A DNA stretch of 64,000 nt, taken from the NCBI GenBank assembly GCA_019914945.1, contig CM034112.1, positions 6,642,001-6,706,000 of the forward strand. The letters run 5' to 3'. This DNA is from Typha latifolia. Its lineage: Eukaryota; Streptophyta; Magnoliopsida; Poales; Typhaceae. The notes beneath the pieces were generated by a model. It was given only the letters and a program-made list of their open reading frames with translations. It was not told the origin of the DNA and made no database searches. The translations under genes and the position numbers were made by a program. This document shows, piece by piece, positions 9,721 to 21,322 of this stretch; positions within the stretch are counted from its first letter, which is position 1, and every line of letters starts with the position of its first letter.

Positions 9721-10393
9721 TGTAACGCCCTCGGTCGGCATAGGCACGTGCACGCCCACGCGTTCAGACGGCACGCACAGTGCACGCAATAAGTTGAGAT
9801 GGGCCCGTCAAGCACAGATATTCTCCTATACACATATAATCATGACATCATCAAATAAAACCTGCTAACCTATTCATGATCACATAATCCCATCACCAAA
9901 TAAATCATACTACTAACCAAATAGACTTGTTGAAAAATGAATATCCAAGTCCATAATAATATACATTAGACAACTATATAATCTGGCAGGACCCACACAG
10001 GCCACAACAAACCATCAAGATACAACTAAAACGACTAATATAAGAGTATGTCATGATTCGACATGTATTATACAAATCATCGTCTAATACAAAAGAGTAC
10101 AAATATCAAATACTAGTACAACTCAATTTCTATATAACCTATTATCTATATCGTCTCGCATCTATAGCTCACCTCATTTTTGCTCTAAAATATTTCATCA
10201 AGATATCTCAAGTCGGTATCACATACCATAATATATGTGGGGGTTAAAAAAAGAAATAAAAAAGTCATGAGCAAAAGGTTTAGTGAATATACCTTACCCT
10301 AAATCATTGATGCCAAACAGATAGTAAATCATGTATTGGATATTATGAATCAGAAAGCAACATGATGCCATGTATGAGCATGTATATATGCCT

Positions 10394-11609
10394 CGCGTCG
10401 TGGGGTCGATGGTGCAATCCCGTTTGCAATGGCTGCCCTTATCGCCCATAATTCCCACATCATCTCCATCATCATCTGGTTGTTGATGGCCATTTGTTCG
10501 GATAGAGACCCCAACACGGCTTGAACACTAGGTTCTTTCGTATTCCGATTAGATCGGGTGGTTCCGCAAGTGGAAGTCCCCACCCTTAGGCTCTTGTGGT
10601 TGTCATAGGAAGCGCTTGTCCGAGGAACGGTGGCTCTAATACCAAACTTGATACGATCTACCCTTAGGCTAAGGTTCGATATCTTCCAATTCTCTGATTT
10701 GGACTGGATTTGGCATGGAACTTTGAAATAAGATCCCGAAGGATGCTGCCGATGGATCGACGTGAAATTTGGATATGCTGTAGATCCAGAAAAGAGCTTT
10801 CCAACAAATCAAGTTTCAGGTAAATTGGATGTGGGGATCTCGAGATGTCGTCTGATTAGTGGACGAACATCGGGCGGGTCTGTTTAGGATCCGTGGATGG
10901 AGGCACGAGATCCTAGGATGACGGTGGTTGGATGTGGACCGACGTTTGTGGGGTGGCACCGATGAAAAGTGGTGATGGAAAGGTTATGGTTGATGGAAGG
11001 GTTAGGGCAAGTGTTGGATAGATTGGAAGAAGGAGAAAGAGAGGGCCGCCCCTAACGGTCTAGGGTGATTGGCCGCTCAAGAGAGGTTAGAAGCGTCATC
11101 GCCGAGGATTGAGAGAACGAGAGCGAAGAAGAACAACGAGTCAAGGCAAAACTCAATTCTTCAATAATAATCTTTTGGTTGCCATCCACATTCCTTTTAG
11201 AGGCTAACTCAAACAACTCAAAATGAACGCTAAACAATACAATTTCGTCGACCGCGTTCGAATGCGCCCGACCGCGTTCGAATGCGCCCGACCGCGTTCG
11301 AACGCACCGAGTTCGCTCTTCTATGGATTTGCGAACGCGATGTAGGCGTTCGAACGCGCATGTTTCCCATTTCTCTGGATTTGAGAACGCAATGCAAGCG
11401 TTCACATTGTGTTCGAACGGGGCGTTCGAACTCACAATGCACACTCTCACAACCCATTCATAATCACGTTTGAATTCACTCCACCCGCGTTCGATCGCGA
11501 TTTACAGAAAACTTATTTTCTTGAAAATTAAACATTAAAACAAGAAACAAAGACACTCCTAAAGTGAATCCATACTTGAGACGATAACGGTGAAGTTCGA
11601 ATCGTATCA
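10394..11609 (-). mobile_element. Type-D LTR plus truncated gag start
   Basis: On the minus strand the LTR starts at 11609 (TGATACGATTCGAAC) and ends at 10649 (GATCGTATCA), 961 bp. It is followed by the primer site TGGTATTAGAGCC (10644-10632) and a gag N-terminus from 10583 (MGTSTCGTTRSNRN) that breaks off near 10394. U3 carries the CG-rich repeats around 11250-11500 (CGTTCGAACG palindromes). The 3' part of the element is missing, so this is a 5'-end fragment inside the giant LTR. Confidence 0.75.
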
Positions 11610-11626
11610 TACACATCATGTCACAA

Positions 11627-11880
11627 GCTCAGGGTATACCCTGTCATACGCTAAGAGTATCTCTATAGATAAATCATACCTTGCCATATGCTAAGGGTAT
11701 CTCTGTAGATATTTCATACCTTGCCATACGCTAAGGGTATCTCAAAAGAAAGTAATCATACCCTGCCATACGCTAAGGGTATATCAATGATTATTGTACC
11801 CTGTCATACGCTAAGAGTACAACTATCAGCCATCACTATACTCTACCATATGCTACGAGTATGTCCAGTACTAGTCCAGA
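11627..11880. repeat. Tandem array with palindromic TACCCT...AGGGTA units
   Basis: Six degenerate units about 40-50 bp apart, each with a core like CCCTGCCATACGCTAAGGG flanked by AT/TA, so each unit can fold back on itself (ACCCT with AGGGT). A weaker relative is at 23660-23730 in the other Tekay-type LTR. It belongs to the LTR and has no spacers of unique sequence. Confidence 0.7.
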
Positions 11881-12469
11881 CCAGATACCGTTCCAGCCAT
11901 CACATCATATCACATCACATCACATGCGCATGTACTTTTATGATTTCCTACACATGATATATCATATATGCATATACAGTACTGCAACAGATCATGCAAC
12001 TCAGGAATTTAGGTGGTAAAGAAGCCACGAAAAAAATGATGTAATGCAGACTCTAACAGTGTATCTAACACATGCATACTCCTGCTAGTCCATCACATGC
12101 ACACTCATGATAGAGATCATCCCGACATAAAACCATAATAGTATAATCATCTTCAATCATCTCTATATATCACCAATGTACTCAAATCCCACATTAGCCT
12201 AATCAAAATGCATGATAAAATATACTTGACTGAAATCATCTCTATATAAAGTCATATAATCATGCTGGAGGCCAAAATATGCATTTACATAATATATAAT
12301 ATATCCTAATTTGAGAAAGGCGCCTAGGGGATAAGACTACTCACCTCTGATCAGAAAACCCCAACACACATATCTCTCATGTCCGTCAATCAACTGTCAC
12401 ACATCACTAGCAAGGTCCATGGGGTCTCAAATAAGAGGATTGGAATCTAGGCTGCGGCGGTAGCGGCAG

Positions 12470-14239
12470 CGACAGCGATAATGGCAGGCTGGCGTCGATA
12501 AGAGAAGGGAAAGAGAGCTGGAGAGAGAGAGGTGATTGAGAGAGAGAGGAGGGTAAGAGAGAGAGTTAGAGACTGTTAGAGAGAGAGCACTAAAGAGAGA
12601 GAAGGTGGTGAGGGGTGCGGTGGTGACGACTGCGACGGTGAGAAGCAGTCAGCGAGGAGAGAAAGAGAGAGGTGATAGAGAGAGAGAGGAAAGTAAGAGA
12701 GAGAGAACGAGAAAGTTAAAGAGAGAAGGTGGTGAGGAGTGCGGCGGCGACGACGACTGTGAGAAGCCGTTGGCGAGGAGAGAAAGAGAGGTGATAGAGA
12801 GAGAAGGTGGTGAGGGGTGCAGTGGTGATGAAGGCGACGGCGAGAAGCCGTTGGCGAGGAGAGAAAAAGAGAGGTGATAGAGAGAGAGAAAGAGAGGAGG
12901 GTAAGAGAGAGAATGAGAGAGGGAACGAGCAAGTTAGAGAGAGAACGAGCGAGTTAGAGAGAGAGAGCTATAGAGAGACACGGTGAGGCGGGGTTGCGGC
13001 GGCAACGGTAGCAATGACGGCGGTAGGGCGGCGTCGGCAAGTGAAGGAGAGAAAGAGAGGAGGGTAAGAGAGAGAGAGAACGAGAGAGTTAGAGACAGAG
13101 CACTAAAGAGAGAGAAGGTGGTGAGGGGTGCGGCGGCGAGAAGCCGTCGGTGAGGAAAGAAAGAGAGAGGTGATAGAGAGAGAGAAAGAGAGGAGGCTAA
13201 GAGAGAGAGAACGAGAGAGTTAGAGAGAGAAGGTGGTGAGGGGTGCGGTGGTGACGACGGCGACGGCGAGAAGCCGTCGATGAGGAGAGAAAGAGAGGTG
13301 ATAGAGAGAGAGAAAGAGAGGAGGGTAAGAGAGAGAGAATGAGAGAGTTAGAGAGAGAAGGTGGTGAGGGGTGCGATGGCAACGACAGCGATGGCAAGAA
13401 GTCGTCGGAGAGGAGAGAAAGAGAGAGGAAGAGAGGGAATGAGCAAATTAGAGAGAGAATGAGCGAGTTAGAGAGAGAGACGGTGAGAGCGGGTTACGGC
13501 GACGATGGTAGCGACGATGGCGGTAGGCCAACGTCAACAAGGGAAGGAGAGAAAGAGAGCTCGAGTGAAACACCCAAACCTAAACTGCGTGGGTAAATAA
13601 AAAGGCACCAACCTACTCCTCGCTGCGGCGGTGTCGGCGGCGATGGCGACCGTAGCAGGCCGGTGTCGATAAGAGAAGGGAAAGAGAGCTCGAGAGAGAG
13701 AGGAGGGTAAGAGAGAGAGAACGAAAGAGTTAGAGAGAGAGCACTAACGAGAGAGAAGGTGGTGAGGAGTGCGGCGGTGACGACAGTGATGGCAAGAAGC
13801 CGTCGGCAAGGAGTGAAAGATAGAGGTGAAAGAGAGAGAGAGAGAGAGAGAGGAGGGTAAGAGAGAGAGAATGAGAGAGTTAGAGAGAGAAGGTAGTGAG
13901 GGATGCGACGATGGCGATGACGAGAAGCCTCGGTGAGGAGAGAAAGAGAGAGGTGATAGAGAGAGAGAAATAGAGGAGGGTAAGAGAGAGAGAGAACGAG
14001 AGAGTTAGAGAGAGAAGGTGGTGACGGTTGTGGCAGCAATGACGGCAATAGCGAGAAGCCGTCGGCGAGGAGAGAAAGAGAGAGGTGATAGAGAGATAGA
14101 AAGAGAGGAGGGTAAGAGATAGAGTGAGAGAGGGAACAAGTAAGTTAGAGAGAGAACGAGAGAGCTATAGAGAGAGACGGTGAGGGGGGGTTGCAGCGGC
14201 GACGGTAGCGGTAGGCCGGCGTCGGCAAGGGAAGGAGAG

Positions 14240-14281
<42 letters not shown>

Positions 14282-14420
14282 TGTAGGGGGGCGGGGGTGA
14301 GGCGGTGGTGGCAGCGACGGTAGTGGTAGGCCGTCGTTGACGAGAGAGAGAGAGAACGAGAGACCAAAAGAGAGGGAGAGAGATTTAGAGGGAGAGAGAG
14401 AGGTGGTGGAGGGGAAGGGC
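12470..14420. repeat. GA-rich minisatellite in the LTR
   Basis: About 2 kb of purine-rich DNA on the plus strand. A compound unit recurs roughly nine times at 80-150 bp intervals: GAGAAGGTGGTGAGGGGTGC, then GCGACGGCGAGAAGCCGTCG, then AGAGAGAGGTGATAGAGAGA. Long open frames here (for example Ser/Leu-rich minus frames at 13494-14685) are translations of this repeat and not genes. The same motif type, with one or two units, is in the LTRs at 17300-17830 and 24530-25380. Confidence 0.85.
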
Positions 14421-14800
14421 AGCAGGTGCGGCAGCGGCGAGGCCCGTCGTAGCTAGCTAGCCCGACCCGGTTGGTCCGGCCGGCAGTTGTGGGAGCACAT
14501 GGCGCCCTCAACGTGCGCCCACAATTTGCATGGCACGAGCTCGTGCCATACAACAAAATTTTAGTGGAGGAGGGGAAAGACAGCAAGTGCGGCGGCGGAG
14601 GGGACCGCCGCACTGGGCCGGGCCAGCAGTTGTGGGCGCACGTGGCGCCCTCAACGTGCACCCACGAGCTCATGCCATGCAACAAAATTTTTTTTGTTAT
14701 TTCTTTTTTTATATTTAATTTATATATTATTAATATTATTGTTATTAATATTAGTATTTTATTTTTTTATTTTTTTTTTATTTTTATCTGGGTTATTACA

Positions 14801-15085
14801 TAACAAGCCGAAATGGGCATTCAAAGAACTCAAGCAAGGCATGACCGAGGTGCCCGTGTTAGCCCTACTAGATTTTCCCAAGACCTTTGTTGTCGAGTGT
14901 GATGCATCTGGGTCCGAGACTAACGCAATTTTGATGCAGGATGGGTGACCCATAGCTTATACAAGCAAGGCCGTCCCACAGCAATCACACCAATTATCAA
15001 CGTACAAGCAAGAGATGTTAGCTGTGGTCCACACTATTAGCAAGTGGCACCCATACCTGATGGAAGGCAATTCATAGTGCGCAGC
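14801..15085 (+). pseudogene. Ty3/gypsy RNase H fragment (continuation)
   Basis: Continuation of the pol interrupted at 9720. Reads WAFKELKQGMTEVPVLALL, KTFVVECDASG and then IAYTSKA and RQFIVRSDQR in shifting frames; the DAS motif is part of the RNase H active site. It ends abruptly where minus-strand integrase sequence begins near 15086. Confidence 0.8.
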
Positions 15086-15928
15086 GATCAAAGAAGTCCA
15101 AAACTTGCTGGTGAAGATAGAATCTCGGTCCAACATAATAGAGTGTGGAAACCCATGGAGGCGAACCACTTCGTGTATAAAAGCTTCTACCACTGTCCGA
15201 GCTGTGTAAAGAGTTAGCGCGATGAAATGCGCGTCGTTATACAGGCGGTCAACCACAACCATGATGACAGATTTTCTCCAAACCATTGGCAGACCTTCGA
15301 TGAAATCAAGTGAGAGATCCTCCCATATTTGATCTAGTATGGACAGGGGCTGCAGCAGGCCATCGAGCTTGGTTGACTTAGTCTTGACCTATTGGCATGT
15401 ATCACAAGCCTTGACATAGGCTCGCGAGTCCTTCCTCCTCCCTGTCCATCTACAACTGCATTTAAGCCGGAGATAAGTTCTAACCTTCATAGCTGGCTGC
15501 TAAAGAGTCATGGAAGTAGCTAATTAAAGCTCCTCTAGGTTCAGCATTTGTAGGCACCATAATGTGCCCTTGGATCAGAATCAGGCCAATCAGAATCAGG
15601 ACCATAATTAAAGCTCCTCATGGTGTGGTCCGGTTCAGCCTGATTTTGCTCAATTTGAAGTTTGATCCCCTATTGAGGTGGCAGCCTTGATTTAGAGTAA
15701 ATGTAGGATCGGATAAGGCTGCTAGTTCAGCCAGTTCTGATTGCCTTGAAACCCTCTAAGCTTCTTGGGTGTTCTAGGCTTAGACCAGCTCACCATGGCT
15801 GAAATTTTCTCCGAATCCGCCTCTACACCATTAGCTAAGATTATGTGGCCTGGATAATCAACTCGAGGTTGAGCCCAGGTACATTTGGTACTCTTGACTA
15901 GTAGGCCATGCAAGTACAAGATCCCCAT
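15086..15928 (-). pseudogene. Ty3/gypsy RT end and integrase remnant (left half of split element)
   Basis: Minus-strand pol. From 15928 it reads RT connection residues (STKCTWAQPRVDYPGHIILA) to 15722. After a decayed stretch comes integrase with GLPMVW..VIMVVVDRLYNDAHFIAL and the variant LDRDSIFTSKFW near 15110. It continues the minus-strand pol that ends at 25456, on the far side of the nested 9.5-kb element. The 3' end of the gene is lost at the junction with plus-strand RNase H near 15085. Confidence 0.8.
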
Positions 15929-17209
15929 TGTAACACTGGAACCCTAAACACGTGCATGGCACGAGCCCACAGGGCACGTGCGTAGCACCTGAACATTTGG
16001 TTAGTTACTGATAATCAAATAAACCTGTATCAACATCATAATTTTATCCACATCATCTAAACTAAGAATTACTCAAGTCTAACTGTCAACAGCAAACAGA
16101 TAACCCTATTTGGGCCCCACACAGGCTACAACACATCATCAAGAGCTTTTCACAACTACATATACACAACGGTAGTACATACATAATTATACAAGTACAA
16201 AGTCATCTGCTAAAATAAAAGACAGATACAAACACACTTTGGAAGATGTACACTAATACATCAGATAAGATAACTCATCTAGCATATAACACTAACCACA
16301 CTCTACTCCTCACTCATCGACAAGACCTCTAAGGGAGTATCTTGCTCCTCTCATTCACTTAGGTTTTTGGAAAAGAGAAAACAAAAAGAGTCATGAGCTG
16401 AAGGCTCAGTGAATAGACCTTACCCTGAATTAGTGAAGCCAAACAAAGAATAAATAAGTACTGGATAATATAAATCAGAAAGAGTATTATGTCATGAATG
16501 AGTATTTGAATGTTCCTCAGTAATACATAATTGATAAAATCATATAATCATGCTCGAGGCCAAAACATGCATGTACATAATATATAATATAATCTAATTT
16601 GATAAAGCGTCTAGGAGATAAGACAACTCACCACCACTGCAAATGCCAAACAACCATTCATTTACACTATTATGACAACAATCAAGTCTCGATAGCTAAG
16701 TCCACAGGGTTTTGAACTCGGGTGTCGGGATCTGAAATTATTTATAACAAATAATGTCAGTCTTTCTATTAAGTAAAATTAACCTGGCTAGAAAATAATT
16801 TCTTATTGTAATCATGTACTCTTCATTCCTATATTTGTTTTGTTTATTTATTGACCATAATTATTATTTAATAGTGTATTAAAAACATAATTATCTGCCC
16901 ATTATTCTCTTTAATAATTAAGAAAAATAAGAATTAAGTTACTGCAATTAATTACGCAAGAATATACGTATACAACCCTAATAATTATTATTACTTACCT
17001 AGGATTAATGTAGTAATTTATGTTGCAGGTATTTTATTAAACATGATATAATTCGATTTATTTACTAACTATGGCGTAATTAGATTTAATTAATTTATAT
17101 GAATTAAATACATTAGCTTAACTAAACTAATTAAATAATTAATAACAAAATCAATTATCATTAAAATAGTATCAATAATATACATATATACATATATATA
17201 TATATCTAC

Positions 17210-17216
<7 letters not shown>

Positions 17217-17266
<50 letters not shown>
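17217..17266. repeat. (TA)n microsatellite
   Basis: About 25 TA dinucleotides in the 3' LTR; the equivalent site in the 5' LTR (24451-24469) has under ten, so the tract has changed length since insertion. Confidence 0.9.
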
Positions 17267-17269
<3 letters not shown>

Positions 17270-17634
17270 TACTGGGCTTACCCCAGCACCTTGACCTAGC
17301 TGGTGGTGTGGCGAGCCCAGCACCTTGCAACGAGAGGAGAAAGAAGGGAAGGAGGAGGAGAAGAAGAAGAAGAAAAGGATGAAAAGGAGAAAGAAGAAAG
17401 AAGTACGAAGAAGAAGAAGAAGAAGGTTGGGCCGAAGGGGAGGGGTACGGCCACTGGTGGCCACTCAGCGGCTGGCCTCTTGCTGACGGCTCAAACTTCC
17501 GGCGATCCCGAGAGGAAGCCGACAAAGAGAGGGAGAGAGAGAGAGAGAGAGAAAGAGATGGAGGGAGGCTCACCGGCGTTAGTGTAGGTGGCGATGGCAG
17601 CGGCAGGCTGACGGAGTGGCGGCAGTAGTAGATA

Positions 17635-17635
17635 G

Positions 17636-17710
<75 letters not shown>
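17635..17710. repeat. (TAGA)n and (GA)n microsatellites
   Basis: TAGA repeats followed by a long uninterrupted GA run inside the 3' LTR GA-rich tract. Minus-strand Ser/Leu frames across it (17491-17860) are translations of the repeat. Confidence 0.9.
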
Positions 17711-17713
<3 letters not shown>

Positions 17714-17889
17714 AAAGAAAAACAGAGAGAGAGAGAGAGAATTAAGAGGGAGAGACGGTGGGGAGGGAGGCCGCGGCGGGGCCCACCATGCCAGCTGGCC
17801 CGGCGGAGCGGATGGCGCCCTCCCCAGCTGCCACTGCATAGCACGAGGTTGTCGTACCATGCAGTGAAGAAGTTTTTTTTTTTAGGTTG

Positions 17890-20800
17890 TTACATTTTCC
17901 TTCCCCCCTTATAAAAATTTCGACCCCGAAATTTACATACCTCTAAATAATTTTGGATATTTGGATCGTATCTCATCCTCACGTTCCCAAGATGTTCTTC
18001 TACTGGATGGTTTCTCCACAAGATTTTTACTAAAGGTATAACTTTGGTTCTTAGTACTTTATCTCTTCTAGGAAGGACATTCACAGGTTGCTCTTCGTAT
18101 GATAGATTTTGCTGCAACTGAACTAATTCATAATGAATCACGTGCGATGGATCTGATATAAATTTTATTAATATTGACACATGGAACACATTATGAATTT
18201 GTGCTAAGTCAGGTGGTAAAGCTACTCTATAAGCTACAGGCCCCACTCGTCCAAGAATCTCATAAGGTCCTATATACCTAGGACTTTAACTTTTCTTTCT
18301 TTCCAAAGCGAGACACACCCTTCTAGGGTGAAACTTTTAAGAATACTTTGTCCGCAACCTGAAACTCCAAATCACGCCTCCTATTATCAGCATAACTTTT
18401 CTGTCTATTTTGTGCTACCTTCATATGTTCTCTAATTGTCTTTATCTTCTCAACTATAGCTTGCACTAGTATTGTGTTTTCAACCTTCTTTTCTCCAACT
18501 TCTTCCCAATCAATTGGTGATTTGCATTTCCTGCCATATAACGCTTCATAGGGAGGCATACCAATGCTAGCATGATAGATGTTATTATAAGCAAACTCTA
18601 TCAATGATAAATATTTGTCACAACCCAATCCAAAATCAATTACACATGCTCTCAACATATCCTCTAATGATTGAATAGGACGCTCAGATTGACCATCTGT
18701 TTGAGGATGATAAGCTATACTAAACTGCAGTTTTGTTCCAAAAGATTGATGAAACTGCTTCCAAAATCTGGACACAAAACGAAGATCTCTATCTGAAGTG
18801 ATACTAACAAGAATTCCATGGTGAGCAAAAATTTCATCTCTAAACAAGATAGCTAACTTTTCCATTGAATCAGTAGTACTAACTAGTAAAAATTGTGCTG
18901 ATTTGGCTAGTCTATCAATAATCACCAAATTGCATTCTTCCATATTTGTGTCTTTGGTAATCCATATTACAAAATCCATATTAATATGTTCCCTTTTCCA
19001 TTCAGGAATCTGCAAAGGTTGTAATGCGCTTGTAGGCCTCTGATGCTTAATCTTGACTTGCTGACAAGTCAAACACCTAGCCACAAGTTCCCTAATATTT
19101 CATTTCATCCCTTCCCACCAAAATTTCTTTTTCAACTCATGATACATTTTTGTTCCCCCGGGGTGCATAGCATAAGCAGAAGTGTGATCTTCATTTAAAA
19201 TTTCATTTCTAAGTTCTTCACAGTTAGGAACATACAATCTACCTTGAAAATGCAGTATCCCAGTAGAGTCTATGGAGAAATCTGGTTTACCGGAATTATG
19301 TACTTGTTTCACAATTTGCATAGTCTTAGTATCAGTCTTCTGAGAAGCATTAATTCTATCTATCAATGTAGGTTTGACAGTAAATTGTGCTAGTAAACCA
19401 ACTCCACTTCACTTGGTCACAATTGGAACTTCTAGCCTTTGCAAATCCTTAAGTATCATAGTTTGTTGGGTAATTAAAAATGCTAGACTCCCAGCTGACT
19501 TCCTACTCTGGAACAACATTTGCTTTACCTGGATGATAATTTATGATACAATCATAATCCTTCACTAATTCCAACCATCTATTTAAAACTTTTATGATCT
19601 GTAAAAATTTGACATTTTTCCCCATATAGATAATGTCGCCAAATTTTTAAAGCAAACACTACAACAGCCAACTCCAAATCATGAGTTGGATAATTCTATT
19701 CATAAGCTTTCAACTGTCTAGATGCATATGCCACTATATTACCATTCTACGTTAAGACACAACCCAATCCCTTGTGTGAGGCATCACAATACACTTGGAA
19801 TCCTATTCCACCACTACAAGGAATAATCAGAATTGGTGCACGAGTCAATCTTCTTTTTAATTCCTAAAAACTATTTTCAACACTCTTCATTCCACTCAAA
19901 CTTTTGATTCTTCCGAGTCAACCCGGTAAGAGGCATAGCTATCTTTGCATATCCTTCTACAAACCTCCTATAATATCCAGCCAGACCAAGAAAACTACGC
20001 ACTTCCGTGATATTAGTTAGTTGACTCTATTTCAGTACAGCATCTATTTTGGACTGATCCACACTGATCCCTTCCTGTGATACTACATGTCCTAGAAAGA
20101 CCACTTGATCTAGCCAAAACTCACATTTTGAAAATTTGGCAAATAACTTCTTTTCTCTCAAGATCTGGAGAGTTAACCTCAAGTGATACTCATGTTCTTC
20201 CTCACTAGTTGAATATATTAGTATATCATCAATGAAAACTATTACAAACTAATCCAAATAAGGTTGGAAAACTCTATTCATCAGATCAATGAAGACAGCT
20301 GGAGCATTGGTCAATCCAAATGGCATGACCAAAAATTCAAATTGTCCATGTCTAGTATGAAAGGCAGTTTTAGAAATATCCTCCTCACGGACTTTTAGTT
20401 GATGGTAACCAGTCCTCAAGTCTATTTTAGAGAATACTCTAGCACCCCTTAACTAGTCAAACAAATCATCAATGCGAGATAGAGGATATTTATTCTTTAT
20501 TGTCACTTAGTTCAGTTGTCTATAGTCTATACACAACCTGAGTGTTCCATCCTTCTTCTTAACAAACAGAACAGGCGCTTCCCAAGGTGAGACACTAGGT
20601 CTTATAAAGCCTTTCTGTAGTAGTTCTTCTAACTGTACCTTAAGTTCCTTCAATTTTATTGGTGCCATTCTATAGGGAGCTTTAGAAATAGGTGAAGTAT
20701 CAGAAGCTAAATTAATTGAAAAGTTTACTTCCCTATCCAGGGGTAATCCGGGGAGATCATCTTGGAAAACATCAGGAAACTCTCTAACAATTCGGACATC

Positions 20801-21322
20801 TTCTAATTTGATCTTTTTATCAGTATTTTCTGACAGGCTAGCTAAGACACCTGTGCATCCTTTCTTTAATAATCTGCAAGCTTCAAATGCAGAGATTATC
20901 TCTATAGGGTTGTTGGATTTATTGCCCTTAATTCTATATTCTGCCCCATCAGCTAAATTCATCACAAATTTCTTTCTATAACAATCAATGTTGGCATGAT
21001 ATGCAGCTAACCAATCCATCCCCAAGATAACATCAAAATCTGTCAACTCTAGTGGCAAAAGATCTACTTTGAACTCCCTATCCCCAAAGCTAACTGTGCA
21101 AGATTTATAAGCAGAATCAATAACAACTGTCTCTCCTACTGGTGTGGCAATCAACAGAATATCCTCTAAAGGTTCCATTAGTATATCGGCATGGCAAGCA
21201 AAAGAACTTGAAATAAAGAAATATGTGGCACCAGAATCAAATAAAACTCTTATTGTATGAGAAAATAAATTCAAAGTACCTATGGTCACATCATTAGATG
21301 CCAAAGCGTCTTGCTCCGTCAT
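17890..21322 (-). pseudogene. Tekay-type pol (PR-RT-RH-INT-chromodomain), broken
   Basis: The open part 21322-20507 covers protease ([33 protein letters not shown]) and the RT start ([19 protein letters not shown]). Beyond a stop one reads the RT palm ([12 protein letters not shown] near 20230), [10 protein letters not shown], RNase H (VYCDASHKGLG), an integrase open stretch 19084-18323 (MDFVIWITKD, ITSDRDLRFVSRFW, HPQTDGQSERPIQSL) and the chromodomain region 18246-17890 (KVLWRNHPVEE-like). The integrase Asp and Glu motifs remain. The terminal stop codon lies at 17890-17892, inside the first bases of the 3' LTR, so the frame runs through the polypurine tract. At least eight stops or shifts separate the parts. 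Confidence 0.9.
17895..17912 (-). other. Polypurine tract
   Basis: AAGGGGGGAAGGAAAA on the minus strand, immediately before the 3' LTR start TGTAACAACC; it is the plus-strand DNA primer site for reverse transcription. Confidence 0.85.

Larger units (their letters stand above)
9721..14800 (-). mobile_element. Giant solo LTR, Tekay-like, with nested insert
   Basis: In plus coordinates it starts TGTAACGCCC and ends GGTTATTACA, the same terminal form as the LTRs of the 15929-25455 element, whose orientation is minus. It is bounded by CGACA (9716-9720) and TAACA (14801-14805), which fit a 5-bp target duplication in which a CG has decayed to TA. Removing the insert puts the host pol frame back in register at 14806. 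It has no internal coding region of its own. Without the nested type-D fragment (10394-11609) it is about 3.9 kb, very long for an LTR. It includes a palindromic repeat array, an AT-rich half and a GA-rich minisatellite. Confidence 0.8.
15929..17894 (-). repeat. 3' LTR of the Tekay-type element
   Basis: 1,966 bp; in plus coordinates starts TGTAACACTGG and ends GGTTGTTACA. It includes an AT-rich centre (16740-17215), a TA microsatellite (17217-17266), and a GA-rich tract with a TAGA run (17300-17760). It is about 720 bp shorter than the 5' LTR: the pair differ by indels in the middle and by the number of GA-rich units. Confidence 0.9.

Noticed and set aside
11627..11880. Regularly spaced repeats that could suggest a CRISPR array
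   Set aside because: The host is a plant, units are degenerate, the intervening DNA is repeated too, and no cas genes exist. The units resemble TACCCT but are not plant telomere repeats.
12576..14685. Several open frames of 60-226 codons rich in Ser, Leu and Pro (minus) or Arg, Glu, Gly (plus)
   Set aside because: They translate the GA-rich minisatellite; they exist in both strands and several frames and have no domain pattern.
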